Below are positions 17,592 to 26,887 of a DNA stretch of 64,000 nucleotides, one piece after another. A program made the position numbers and the translations under genes. Numbering within the stretch: the first letter of the stretch is position 1; each line of letters begins with the position of its first letter. The stretch comes from Gemmatimonadota bacterium (GTDB lineage Bacteria; Gemmatimonadota; Gemmatimonadetes; Longimicrobiales; Gaopeijiaceae). The DNA lies in assembly GCA_022822325.1 (NCBI GenBank), contig JAJEBW010000024.1:1-64000 (forward strand), written 5' to 3'. Below the pieces are notes generated by a model. It saw only the letters and a list, made by a program, of their open reading frames with translations, was not told where the DNA came from and ran no database searches.

Positions 17592-18059
17592 GTGAGCGCG
17601 GGGCACCTTCATCTGCTGACCGTGCACCTGCCGGTCGTGCTCTGTCCTCTCGCGCTGGCGCTCTTCCTCTTTGCCCGCCTGCGCCATGACACGCCCGCCG
17701 CCCGCATCGCCCGCTGGCTCCTTGTGGCTTCCGCGGTCGTGGGCGTGCCCGCGTACTTCTCCGGCCCGCCCGCCTTCGAGTCGATGGAGAGCGAGCTGGC
17801 CACGGTGCGCGACCTGGTGGAGTTGCACGCGGTTCTGGGCAGAGCGGCCTTCTTCGGTCTCGTGCTGCTGGCGCTCACCGCCCTCCAGACGACGCTGAGG
17901 GAGATGCAGGAGGAGCCGGTGCCCGGCTGGCTGCACGGCATCGTGGTCCTTGGTGCCCTGCTTCTCAGCTACGTTCTGGCTTGGACGGGGCACCTCGGGG
18001 GCGCCATACGCCGGCCGGAGATCGGAGATGCGCTCTCATGGCTCTTCCCCCGCTGGTGA
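17592..18059 (+). CDS. Small four-helix membrane protein (DUF2231-like)
   Basis: 155 residues from GTG 17592. HLHLLTVHLPVVLCPLALAL at the N-terminus resembles the HPxHxxxVHFP start of DUF2231-type membrane proteins. Three further helices follow (LLVASAVVGVPAYF, AAFFGLVLLALTAL, IVVLGALLLSYVLAW). Conserved-looking histidines in helix 1 and HLGGAIR near the end could bind haem or metal, but this is speculative. It lies 15 bp after the hairpin element and may share transcription with the 16502 gene. Confidence 0.6.
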   Translation: MSAGHLHLLTVHLPVVLCPLALALFLFARLRHDTPAARIARWLLVASAVVGVPAYFSGPPAFESMESELATVRDLVELHAVLGRAAFFGLVLLALTALQTTLREMQEEPVPGWLHGIVVLGALLLSYVLAWTGHLGGAIRRPEIGDALSWLFPRW

Positions 18060-18168
18060 GCCCATGCCCCGGCGCCGACGATGACAGTGTCGAGTGACCG
18101 GGTCCCCTTCGTCATCGGCTCACCCGAAGCGTTTCTCGTTCGCCGAGGCGCAACGCGCCGTCACGCGG

Positions 18169-18273
18169 TCAGGCCCGCCGGTCGATCTCCCGGCCCCCGC
18201 GAACGATTGTGTCCGACGCAACCTCGTCATGCCCGTCGCTCCGACGGCGCCTCGGCACCAGCGGGCGGCTCAT
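18169..18273 (-). pseudogene. N-terminal amidohydrolase fragment coupled to the S9 peptidase
   Basis: An ATG at 18273 overlaps the peptidase stop as ATGA and opens a 34-residue frame ending at 18169. It contains SDTIVRGGREIDRR, which resembles the first strand of amidohydrolase-superfamily proteins (D-x-x-I-R-G-G-x-x-x-D). Nothing of the remaining enzyme follows. It may be a truncated third gene of the D-aminoacylase/peptidase operon, or a chance peptide. Confidence 0.35.
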
Positions 18274-20798
18274 GGACGCCTGGACCACGGCCTCATCCCA
18301 ACTACTGCTCCGTCCTCGTCGATCTCAAGGCTCAGGTGCTCGGCCAGGAACTCGAGGCGACGCTCCCAGAAGTCGATCACATTGGACCGCTGGGAGATCA
18401 CATGCCCTTCACCGCGGTACAGGCGGTACTCGACCGGCTTCCGGAGCCGCTCCAGGGCGATGAAGATCGCCTCGGAGGGCACCAGGTCGCCGTCATTCTC
18501 GCCCTGCCCGATCAGAAGCGGGGTGTCGATGCGGTCGAAGGCGAACAACGGTGAGTTCTCACGGTAGCGCTCCGGAAACTCCCATATGCTGCCCCCCATG
18601 TGGCCCTGGCCCTGCTCGTAGTATCCCGGCCACCAATCCCCCCCAACGTAGGCTGCGAACAGATCCGGGTGAATCACCGCCGCCGTAATCACCGCGGCCT
18701 TGAAACGGTGCGTCCGCGTGACGATGCCGAGGACGTTGTACGAGCCGTAGCTCTGGCCCATGAGAGCGAGCCGCTCGGGGTCGGCGTAGCCTTGCTCGAT
18801 CACGGCGTCCACGCCCGTCATCACGGACTCCATCACATCGGCGATCGGCGATCCCATGCGGATCGGCGCATTGGGGAAGAAGACGGCGTAACCCCTGGTG
18901 GCGAGCACATGCATGTTGAACGCCGCGCCGCTCACCATTCCGAACCGGTTGACGGAGTCCGAGCCGCGACGACCATATCTTGAGTCGCGAAGACCTCCGT
19001 AGACCCACACGACGAGGGGCAACCGCTCGCCCTCCCGGTATCCGGGAGGAAGCAGGAGTGTCCCGGCCCGCGGCTCGCCGTCCCGGCTCCGCCACTCAAT
19101 GAGCCTGGCGGAACCCAACTCGTAGCGTTGCAGGCCCGGATTGATGCGGGATCGCTGGCTGGACGCTCCAGTGCGCGTGTCGAATGTCCAGATGTCCGGC
19201 AGGTGCTCCTGGTCGGTGGACACGAAGGCAACCTCGCCGGTCTCGGCGCTCCCATCGACGCTGAAGATTCCCGAGTACCACTTCCGCTCGGTGAGCGCGG
19301 CACGGCTCGCGCCGGAGATGCGATCGACGGCAAAGATTCCGGACTCCCCGCCGCTCTCGTCGCGTGCGATGACCCAGAGAGTCCGGCCTTCATCGGTCGT
19401 CCACGCAGTCTCGTCGTGCGGACCGGCTACGATGACGCTGATCCGCCAACCCGGAATGTCCGTCAGGCGGCGGAGCGAACCGGTGCCGAGCGAAGCCTCC
19501 CACAGGTCGCCGTCGCCGACCCCGTACGCCCGCTCCCCGGCCGAGTCCCACAGGGGCCTCATATAACCACTGCCCGGGTCGAAACTCGGTGCATCGGCTT
19601 CACCGATCTCGGTGACGTGGCCGTCGGCGATGGAAGCAACCATCAGCCGTCCGGGTTCGCCGTCGGCGGCCGCAGCGCGGGCGGACGGTCCCACCGGGAA
19701 CCACGCGACATGGCGGCTGTCCGGCGACCAGCTCCATTCGATGCCGTAGTTGAGTCGCACATTGGCGCCAAGAATCCCCGTCCAGCCGGTGGCAACTTCG
19801 TGGACGATCAGATCGAAGTTGCGCTGCAGGCTTACAGGCTCGACCCCCTTATCCACGGTGTACGCAACGTACCGTCCGTCCGGGGAGAAGGCGTAGCCCC
19901 ATATCGCCTTGCGCTCGACGAGCCTTGCCACCTCCCCGTTCAGATGGACCACGGCGAGGTCCGCTTCGAGCGTGCGGGGGGCGCCGGTGGGCGGACGGCG
20001 TTCGGATGGCGGCTCCACGTCGGGCGGATCGCTCGACTCAACGGACGCATCGACGCGCCGCACCCATACCGAGGGCGCATCCGGCCCCGCGTCCGGAAAG
20101 CGGGAGGGAGCGGCTCCGGGAGCCTCATCAGCCAGTTCGTTGGCGGCGGCTATCGACTGGCCAGCCGGCAGAATCTTGACGAGGATCGCGTCGCCGCCAG
20201 GATGCCATCGCGGCATCTGAAATCCAAAGAACGGGCGCACGAGCACGCTGCCCAGGCGCTCGGCCCGACGCGCGCTTGCATCCCAGATCCACAGACCGGC
20301 CTCGCCGCCCTCGTCCGAATAGAAGGCCACCCACTTGCCGTCGGGCGACCAGGTTCCCGCCCAACTGGCACTATGCTCGCCACCCAGTCGTATCGACTCG
20401 GAGTCCGCGAGCCTGGTCACCGTCGCCTCCATGTGGGCGTTTCCCTCGCCGAACGGGAAACCGGTCTCGGTGTACATTTGCCCTGAGGCCAGCGGCACGG
20501 TCTCATCCGTCATCACCGTGTGCGCGATCCAGGCTCCGTCGGGCGAGAAGTTGATCGGCATGCGTGCGTGGTGACCATGCACGGTGACCGCGATTTCGAG
20601 CGGCAGCGGCTCCCTGATTTGCGTCCCCGTCGATTGTGCCAGGACCACCGGCGTGGCGCTGGCGAGGACGATCGTCGCGATCGGCACAGAGCCCACAACA
20701 TGTGCGCTTCTCCTACGAAAACCATCCGTTCGTCGAATCACGCTGAATCTCCTGGGGGGGCGGCGGCAGGAGGGCCTGAAGCTAATGTCCCGGGGCAT
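18270..20798 (-). CDS. Large S9-family peptidase
   Basis: 842 residues from ATG 20798; a GTG nearer the hydrophobic segment VPIATIVLASATPVVLAQ may be the true start. The N-terminal two thirds is a PD40-type propeller (INFSPDGAWIAHT, WSPDGKWVAFYSDEGG, FSPDGRYVAYTVD). The C-terminal alpha/beta hydrolase shows the nucleophile in GQSYGSYNVLG, Asp in GENDGDLVPS and His in GEGHVISQRSN. It should be exported and hydrolyse oligopeptides. It is 36 bp after the D-aminoacylase gene, so the two probably form one peptide-scavenging operon with the broken fragment at 18169. Confidence 0.88.
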   Translation of the reverse strand: MPRDISFRPSCRRPPRRFSVIRRTDGFRRRSAHVVGSVPIATIVLASATPVVLAQSTGTQIREPLPLEIAVTVHGHHARMPINFSPDGAWIAHTVMTDETVPLASGQMYTETGFPFGEGNAHMEATVTRLADSESIRLGGEHSASWAGTWSPDGKWVAFYSDEGGEAGLWIWDASARRAERLGSVLVRPFFGFQMPRWHPGGDAILVKILPAGQSIAAANELADEAPGAAPSRFPDAGPDAPSVWVRRVDASVESSDPPDVEPPSERRPPTGAPRTLEADLAVVHLNGEVARLVERKAIWGYAFSPDGRYVAYTVDKGVEPVSLQRNFDLIVHEVATGWTGILGANVRLNYGIEWSWSPDSRHVAWFPVGPSARAAAADGEPGRLMVASIADGHVTEIGEADAPSFDPGSGYMRPLWDSAGERAYGVGDGDLWEASLGTGSLRRLTDIPGWRISVIVAGPHDETAWTTDEGRTLWVIARDESGGESGIFAVDRISGASRAALTERKWYSGIFSVDGSAETGEVAFVSTDQEHLPDIWTFDTRTGASSQRSRINPGLQRYELGSARLIEWRSRDGEPRAGTLLLPPGYREGERLPLVVWVYGGLRDSRYGRRGSDSVNRFGMVSGAAFNMHVLATRGYAVFFPNAPIRMGSPIADVMESVMTGVDAVIEQGYADPERLALMGQSYGSYNVLGIVTRTHRFKAAVITAAVIHPDLFAAYVGGDWWPGYYEQGQGHMGGSIWEFPERYRENSPLFAFDRIDTPLLIGQGENDGDLVPSEAIFIALERLRKPVEYRLYRGEGHVISQRSNVIDFWERRLEFLAEHLSLEIDEDGAVVGMRPWSRRP

Positions 20799-20834
20799 GC
20801 AGGCAAGAAAGAGGGCCGGCTCGTCCCCATCCCC

Positions 20835-22412
20835 TTATCCCCCCCGCCGAATCCCCTCCCCCGGCCAGACTCCCTCCACGAGGCGGCCATCGCGCACCAC
20901 GGACGTCCCCCGCACGAGCACATGAACGAATCCGCGCGACGGTGTGGCGGGGGCGTCGTAGTCGGCCAGATCCAGCACAGTCGCCGGATCGAAGATCGCG
21001 AGGTCGGCGTCGGCTCCCTCCTGCACCCGCCCCTTTCGCGCCATCGCCGGGGCCGCGCCCTGAACCCGCCGCGCCGGCAGAATTGTCATCTTGGCGAGGG
21101 CGTCCATCAGCCCGATTGCGCCGCGGTCGCGCGAATAGCGCCCCAGGATGCGCGCGAAGGTGCCGGCCCCGCGCGGATGCGCCGCCACATGCAGGAAGGG
21201 AATCCCGTCGCTGGCCGCGATCACATCCGGTTGCGCCACGATCCATTCGTTGGTCGCTTCGTTGCGGCCATGAATCACCACCCATCCCCCCTGTTCCCGA
21301 TAGCGCGAAAACCTCTCTCTGTCAAGACGCTCGGCCTGCCCCGGCCACTGCAACCGAGCGTAGGCCGCGTCGTCCAGACCCTCCCACGAATCGAAGAGCG
21401 CCGACTCGATGAAGGTGGCGGACGCGGTGTACGGATAGGCCTCGGTCGTGACGTCCACCCCCCGCTCGCGCGCACCTCGAATCAGCGCCAGGGCATCTCT
21501 GGCCGACTCGCCCGCCGAAGAATTGAGGTGGACGATGTGCAGCGCAGCCCCGGTTGCAGCGGCGTTCGCGATCACCTCCTGGAAGGGTCCGAGCACGCCG
21601 CCACCGTCGTCCCCGCGCAGATGCACATAGGCCGGAACTCCTTGCACCGCAGCAGATTCAAAGAGGTCCAAAATCTCGGCCCGCGACGCCCCCGGGGTGT
21701 AGGCAATCCCGAATCCGTATCCCAGCCCCCCCTCCTCCAGCCCCGTCTCCATCAGCGCGGCCAGCTCCGCCACCTGCGCCTCCTCCAGCGCCTCGTAGAT
21801 CACATCGGATCCCATCGCCTCGTTTGCGCCCGGAGGAAGCGTCGGCTGGTGCCCCACATCGACCCCGGACAGCAGCTTTGCGCGCGCATTCGGATGGCTG
21901 ACCGTGGCCCCGTAGTTGATCAGCGCCCGCCCCTCGCGCGAGGCGTACCAGGGCCCGACCGGATGCACTCCCACCTCCATTTCAAGAGCTGTCGTCACGC
22001 CGTCAAGAGCCTGAAGCTGTTCGCTGATCGAATCCTGACCGTGCGCATGCAGATCGACGAATCCGGGCGCCACCACGAAGCCCATCGCGTCGATCGTGTC
22101 GCGGCCCGCAACCGATTCCTCGGTGACGGCGGCGATCGTCCCACCCCGAATCGCCACATTGCGAAGGCCGTCCAGCCCGGTCTCGGGATCCATGACGCGC
22201 CCATTGACGATCACCAGGTCGAAGGGGGTGGAGCCGAGGAAGCGCAGCGCGAAGAGGGTGGCCGCGACGAGGGCCAAAGCCACAACGACGCCGGCAACGA
22301 TACGGCCGGCCGGGGAAGGAGCGGTGCGGCCCGAAGCGCGCGAACGGGAGGCCAGCCGGGTGCCGAAGGCGGGGGCGCCGGAGGAAGTCGACTCGGAGCG
22401 GGTGGGCGTCAT
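20835..22412 (-). CDS. D-aminoacylase / N-acyl-D-amino-acid deacylase family amidohydrolase
   Basis: 525 residues with a basic N-terminus and one hydrophobic anchor (IVAGVVVALALVAATLFAL). It has the amidohydrolase layout: FDLVIVNGRVMDPETG, then APGFVDLHAHGQD with metal-binding His residues, GVTTALEMEVG with the bridging acidic residue, and a late segment KMTILPARRVQG typical of D-aminoacylases. The family removes acyl groups from N-acyl-D-amino acids or cleaves D-amino-acid dipeptides using Zn. Membrane anchoring implies action in the periplasm, feeding the downstream S9 peptidase pathway. Substrate stereochemistry is not provable from sequence. Confidence 0.85.
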   Translation of the reverse strand: MTPTRSESTSSGAPAFGTRLASRSRASGRTAPSPAGRIVAGVVVALALVAATLFALRFLGSTPFDLVIVNGRVMDPETGLDGLRNVAIRGGTIAAVTEESVAGRDTIDAMGFVVAPGFVDLHAHGQDSISEQLQALDGVTTALEMEVGVHPVGPWYASREGRALINYGATVSHPNARAKLLSGVDVGHQPTLPPGANEAMGSDVIYEALEEAQVAELAALMETGLEEGGLGYGFGIAYTPGASRAEILDLFESAAVQGVPAYVHLRGDDGGGVLGPFQEVIANAAATGAALHIVHLNSSAGESARDALALIRGARERGVDVTTEAYPYTASATFIESALFDSWEGLDDAAYARLQWPGQAERLDRERFSRYREQGGWVVIHGRNEATNEWIVAQPDVIAASDGIPFLHVAAHPRGAGTFARILGRYSRDRGAIGLMDALAKMTILPARRVQGAAPAMARKGRVQEGADADLAIFDPATVLDLADYDAPATPSRGFVHVLVRGTSVVRDGRLVEGVWPGEGIRRGG

Positions 22413-22512
22413 GACGTTGCCTGCGTTGGGTTCGGGTTGTTGCGGATTCGCGTCTCGGCTTTGCGATGTTTGTCAAGTTCGGTGCATCAAAGTTCCATCA
22501 GCGGCGATTTCG

Positions 22513-23679
22513 TCAGCGGCGATCCCACCATCGGCGCTCGCTCGGCGCGGTTCCGTCCAGCGCCAAACGGGTCCCCGGATGAAAGGCGGCCCACGGCGTC
22601 CAGAATGCAACATATGCCTCCGCAAGCGGCCGCAATGTCCGCCCGGTTCCGGTCAGCGGCCCCGCAACCGGCGTGCCATCCACCGCCCAGGTCGTCCCGG
22701 TAAGCTCGTCCACCACCCCCTCCGCACCCGCCGCAAACCGCGTCGGCTCACCGCGGATCTCGCTGCGGTAGGCCATCGCCGCCTCGCGCGAACCGTCCCA
22801 AATGGCTATTGCGGGAATGTTGTCGTAGGTGAATGGGAAGACGGCGTGCTCACCCTGCGATCGCATCGCGCCGAAGGAGAATGCCAGCGGCGGCGAGCCT
22901 GCGGCGCTCCTGGGCAAGCCCAGAACGCGCTCTTTCGGCGGCAGACGATCGTCGTCGCGGGCAATCGCGAATCCCAGGAAATCGCCGTTGTGCAGGTCCT
23001 CGTAGTCGTCGCCGTAGGGGTTGCGCACATAGAGCCGCCAGTCGTCGAATCCGCCCGGCGCACCGACCATCCGCCCATCGGGGTGCAGCGACCGCCAACC
23101 GCCCATGGTCATCTCGACCACCGCCAGCCGCTCCAGCCGGGTTCCGGTCCGGGGGCCGCACCGCGCTTCGCCCAGCATCTGCGGCCAGAACGACCCCCGA
23201 TCGGTGTCGTACATCATCAGGTTCGAGTGGTAAAGCAGTCCCGAAACCCGCATTTCGGCGTCGTTGATCGCGGCCCGCCCGAAGGCCAGCGCCGATCCGG
23301 TGAGCGGGCAGAAGGTGACGACGATGCGGTCCTCGCGGCCGTTGAAGTTCACTATCTCGTGGCGCCACATGATGTTGTGCGGAATCGCGATCCACTCCGC
23401 ACCGAGGCGCGCCGCAATGACGCGGTCGGTGTCGCGCACGAAGGCGTTGGCCGGAATGGTCGGCGAGATCGGGACCAGCAGAGGATCGGTCAGCGCGGGA
23501 ATGCCGTCGCGCCCCACCCCGCCATCCGAGAGCCAGGCCGGGTCGAGATCGCACTCCGGGGTCGGGTCGTCGAAGGGCCGAAGTCCGAAGGCGTCGCCGT
23601 CGCCGCAGCCCGCGAGGAAGGCGGCGGCCGCGGCGACCGCGAGTCCCCCCCAACTTCTGCGGCGGCGATCAGATGGCAT
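22513..23679 (-). CDS. DUF3179 domain lipoprotein
   Basis: 388 residues from ATG 23679. The signal VAAAAAFLAGCGDGD ends in a lipobox Cys, so it is anchored in the envelope. The body shows the DUF3179 pattern: IPALTDP near the start, then VVTFCPLTGSALAF with its conserved CPLTG, SGLLYHSNLMMYD, and RSEIRGEPTRF near the end. The family has no known function; a thiol- or substrate-binding role around the conserved Cys has been guessed. It is transcribed away from the TonB receptor at 23834 across a 154-bp region with tandem repeats, which suggests joint control. Confidence 0.8.
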   Translation of the reverse strand: MPSDRRRRSWGGLAVAAAAAFLAGCGDGDAFGLRPFDDPTPECDLDPAWLSDGGVGRDGIPALTDPLLVPISPTIPANAFVRDTDRVIAARLGAEWIAIPHNIMWRHEIVNFNGREDRIVVTFCPLTGSALAFGRAAINDAEMRVSGLLYHSNLMMYDTDRGSFWPQMLGEARCGPRTGTRLERLAVVEMTMGGWRSLHPDGRMVGAPGGFDDWRLYVRNPYGDDYEDLHNGDFLGFAIARDDDRLPPKERVLGLPRSAAGSPPLAFSFGAMRSQGEHAVFPFTYDNIPAIAIWDGSREAAMAYRSEIRGEPTRFAAGAEGVVDELTGTTWAVDGTPVAGPLTGTGRTLRPLAEAYVAFWTPWAAFHPGTRLALDGTAPSERRWWDRR

Positions 23680-23696
23680 TATCGTTACCTGCACGG

Positions 23697-23757
23697 CTGG
23701 ATTTTTCAAATGCAAACTGGATTTTTCAAATGCAACCAACCTTGGGAAAATGCAACC
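23697..23757. promoter_or_regulatory. Tandem 20-bp repeats in a divergent promoter
   Basis: CTGGATTTTTCAAATGCAA occurs at 23697-23715 and again at 23717-23735, unit length 20 bp. A partial third copy (CTTGGGAAAATGCAACC) follows up to about 23757. This AT-rich patch is striking in a very GC-rich region and lies between the divergent DUF3179 and TonB-receptor genes. Two helical turns between copies suit a dimeric or tandem operator. Confidence 0.55.
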
Positions 23758-23833
23758 GATCGATCGAACGCAACGGCCCCTTCCCCCCGTCAATCTTCGC
23801 GCCGTCCGACCTCTGCACAACCCCACGCCCCCC

Positions 23834-26800
23834 ATGCCCCGCCCCCTCCGCATCGCGATCGCCGCGCTGATCGTCCTGCAATCTCCCCTCGCGGCCACCG
23901 CCCAGTCGCAGGCCACCACCGGGATCATCCGGGGCGTCGTTCTGGATGCGCTGGACGTTCCCGTCGCCGGAGCGGTCGTCGAGTTCAGGCACCGCGAAAC
24001 CGGGCTGCGCACGACCGTCGCCACCCTGCCCACCGGCGTCTTCGTGCGGCCGCTTCTCCCCGTGGGCAGCTACGATGTGGTCGCGCGGGCGGATGGCCAG
24101 CCTGGCACGGCGTCCTCGCGCGGTCTCGTTCTGCGCGTCGGCAAGGAGTTGGCGCTCACCCTGCGCTTCGGCGCGATCGAGCTCGAGGGAATCACCGTCG
24201 AAGGCAATCCGGAGAGTCTGCTGCATCCCGAAGACGCGACGAGCTCGACCCGCTTTCGCGAAGAGGTGGTGCAGGGGCTGCCCAACAACGGACGCAACTA
24301 CCTCGACCAGGCGCTACTCACCCCCGGAGTGGCCATCTCGCAGGGACCCGACGGCGAGGTCCTCAACATCAGCGGCCAGCGCGGCATCTTCAACAACGTC
24401 ATTGTGGACGGCGCCGACTTCAACAATCCCTTCTTCGGCGAGCAGCGCGGCGGGCAGCGGCCGGCCTTCACCTTCGGCCAGGACGCGATCGAGGAGTTCG
24501 TCGTCGTCAACCAGGGCGCAACGGCGGAATTCGGGCGTTCGGCGGGGGGATTCGTCAATGTCATCACCAAGTCGGGAACCAACGAATTGGCGGGTTCGGC
24601 GCACTACTTCGGCCAGTGGGACGGCGTCGCCGCCGCGCATCCGTCCGCGCTCGGAGCGGGCCAGCCGGAGTTCGCGCGCAACCAGTTCGGCTTCACGCTG
24701 GGCGGTCCGATCGTCCGCGACCGGGCCTTCTTCTTTGTGGCGTGGGACCAGCAGGTGGCGGCGGAAACCCGGCAACTCAACCGGAGAGTGAACGATCCGG
24801 CGGCGCTCGCGCGGCTGGCGGACTTTCTGGCCCGGCAGTGGCCCGGCCTCTTCGACAACGAGTTCGGCCCGATCGAGCGCACCGACGACGCCCGCGCGCT
24901 CCTCGTCAAGGCCGACTATCACCCCTCGGGGACCAATCAGCTCTCCTTCAAGTACAGCTACAACGAGTCCGAACAGCTCAACGGTACCTTCGATGTGGAT
25001 TCATGGGGGCGCTCGGCCAATGGCGTCGAGACCGACGAATCGCACGCCTTCAACCTGCACTGGCGCTGGCTTCCGGGGAGCGCGGCTTCGCATGAGTTGA
25101 GGCTGCAATGGGCGCGCGAGGACAGGATACGGTGGTACGACGGGCCGCTCATGCCGGGGTCGAGTCCTCCGGGTACACCGCAGTTCGACTGGCTCGGCGG
25201 CCGTCCCTTCCCCGACATCGGGATGGATTTCGCCGATGGATTCCGGCTTGGGCTGCCCTTCTTCCTCCCGATCGATCCGTCGTACGACACCCGTCTGCAG
25301 ATTGTGGACAACTGGTCGTGGCTGCGCGACCGTCACCTCTTCAAGGCGGGCGTCGAGTACAACCGCACCGATGTGGACCAGCAGTTCATCGGCTTCGCCA
25401 ACGGCCGCTACATCTTCGATTCGGTGGATGGCTTCATCAACTTCGCGACGCGCGGCCCGGGTTACGTCACCTGCTCCGACGGCTCCTCCAGCGACGCGGG
25501 CGACTGTCCTGCGGGGACGACGATCACCGGTCCCGTATTGTTGTACTTGCAGTCGGCGACGGTTCCGGGGGTGGCGCCGGACAGATTGGGGCGGGGCGAT
25601 TTCCGCATGCACGAGCTTGCCCTCTTTGTGCAGGACGCCTGGCGTCCGACCAACCGCCTGACGGTGAATCTCGGTTTGCGCTGGGAGGGAAGCTGGCACC
25701 CGCACACGCTGATTCGTCCGCAGGACACCTTCTACGCCCCCTACCTGAACGATCCGCGCTTTCCGTCGGATGGAACGATTCCCAACGACCTGGACAACTT
25801 TCAGCCGCGGCTGGGTCTGGTCTGGGATCTGCCGGGCGAACGGAGGACGGTGCTGCGGTTGAATGTCGGCGCCTATCATGCGCGCATCCCCATTCTGGTC
25901 TTTGCGCAAAGCGTGACGACCAACGGTGCATTTCAGCAGATTCATTCGCGCAGCAGTTTCGGTTTGCCGAAGGAAGGACCGCCGCCGCTCGGGCGACTGA
26001 TCGACGGGAGCGCCACGCCGCCCTTCCTGCCCGACATTCATGTGACCTCGAAGGATCTGGAGCTGCCGCGTACCTGGTCTCTGGCCGCGGAGGTGGAACG
26101 CGAGCTTCCCGGTGCGGTCGCGGCGAGTCTTTCCTACCAGCATGCCCGGGCCGAACATCTCTTCCGCTTCGTCAACCGCAACGACGCGGTCTTCGGATCC
26201 CCATTCGGCCCCGGCACCCACCCGACCGGCGGCGGCATCGGCACATTGACGGTGGCCGAGAGCACGGCGCGGTCACGCTACCATGCTCTGACCGTTGGGC
26301 TTCGCGGCGACGACGCGCTCGGCGGCAATCTCGCCTTCAACTTGAGCTACACACTCTCCTTCGACCGCTCCGACGACGACAACGAACGCGATCCCTTCTC
26401 CCTTCGCTACGCCGACGCCTCCAACCTGGCCCCCGAGTTCGGCTGGTCCGACCGCGACCGCCGCCACAAGATCGCCGGCTACTTCGCCCTGCGGCTCCCC
26501 GGCAACTTCGGTCTGGGCAATGTGGTGCGGGTTCTCTCGGCTTCGCCGGTCTCGGAGAGCTGCGCGGCGCGGGGACGACGGGCCGGCCAGCCCGGAGACC
26601 GCATCTGCGCCGACGGCACAATTCTGGAGCGCAACACGCTGCGTCGCGACAACGCCTTCTTCACCTGGGACCTGAAGCTGTCGCGATCGTTCGAGCTGCG
26701 CGGCGGCGGCGCCGTCGAGCCCGTTTTCGAGGTCTTCAATCTCTTCAATGCGGACAACTCTCTCGACACCGCGCAGGGATCGCTGCTCTTCAACTTCGAC

Positions 26801-26866
26801 GGCGCGATTCGGAGCGGCCTGGGCGACACGCGGCGGGCCCAGCTTGGGGCAAGGGTCAGGTTCTGA
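23834..26866 (+). CDS. TonB-dependent outer membrane receptor, Oar-like
   Basis: 1010 residues from ATG 23834, which starts a good signal peptide (IAIAALIVLQSPLAATAQ). Residues about 28-115 form a CarboxypepD_reg-like domain (GVVLDALDVPVAGAVVEF). A plug domain follows with GQRGIFNNVIVDGADFNNP and IEEFVVVNQGATAEFGRSAGG, motifs typical of Oar-type receptors. The rest is a 22-strand-type barrel ending in the outer-membrane signature Phe (AQLGARVRF). It would import a large substrate, energised by TonB. Substrate unknown; adjacent peptidase and aminoacylase genes make peptides plausible. It is convergent with the copper-efflux operon, 21 bp apart. Confidence 0.9.
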   Translation: MPRPLRIAIAALIVLQSPLAATAQSQATTGIIRGVVLDALDVPVAGAVVEFRHRETGLRTTVATLPTGVFVRPLLPVGSYDVVARADGQPGTASSRGLVLRVGKELALTLRFGAIELEGITVEGNPESLLHPEDATSSTRFREEVVQGLPNNGRNYLDQALLTPGVAISQGPDGEVLNISGQRGIFNNVIVDGADFNNPFFGEQRGGQRPAFTFGQDAIEEFVVVNQGATAEFGRSAGGFVNVITKSGTNELAGSAHYFGQWDGVAAAHPSALGAGQPEFARNQFGFTLGGPIVRDRAFFFVAWDQQVAAETRQLNRRVNDPAALARLADFLARQWPGLFDNEFGPIERTDDARALLVKADYHPSGTNQLSFKYSYNESEQLNGTFDVDSWGRSANGVETDESHAFNLHWRWLPGSAASHELRLQWAREDRIRWYDGPLMPGSSPPGTPQFDWLGGRPFPDIGMDFADGFRLGLPFFLPIDPSYDTRLQIVDNWSWLRDRHLFKAGVEYNRTDVDQQFIGFANGRYIFDSVDGFINFATRGPGYVTCSDGSSSDAGDCPAGTTITGPVLLYLQSATVPGVAPDRLGRGDFRMHELALFVQDAWRPTNRLTVNLGLRWEGSWHPHTLIRPQDTFYAPYLNDPRFPSDGTIPNDLDNFQPRLGLVWDLPGERRTVLRLNVGAYHARIPILVFAQSVTTNGAFQQIHSRSSFGLPKEGPPPLGRLIDGSATPPFLPDIHVTSKDLELPRTWSLAAEVERELPGAVAASLSYQHARAEHLFRFVNRNDAVFGSPFGPGTHPTGGGIGTLTVAESTARSRYHALTVGLRGDDALGGNLAFNLSYTLSFDRSDDDNERDPFSLRYADASNLAPEFGWSDRDRRHKIAGYFALRLPGNFGLGNVVRVLSASPVSESCAARGRRAGQPGDRICADGTILERNTLRRDNAFFTWDLKLSRSFELRGGGAVEPVFEVFNLFNADNSLDTAQGSLLFNFDGAIRSGLGDTRRAQLGARVRF

Positions 26867-26887
26867 GATGCCCGCCGTTCGCCCGGG

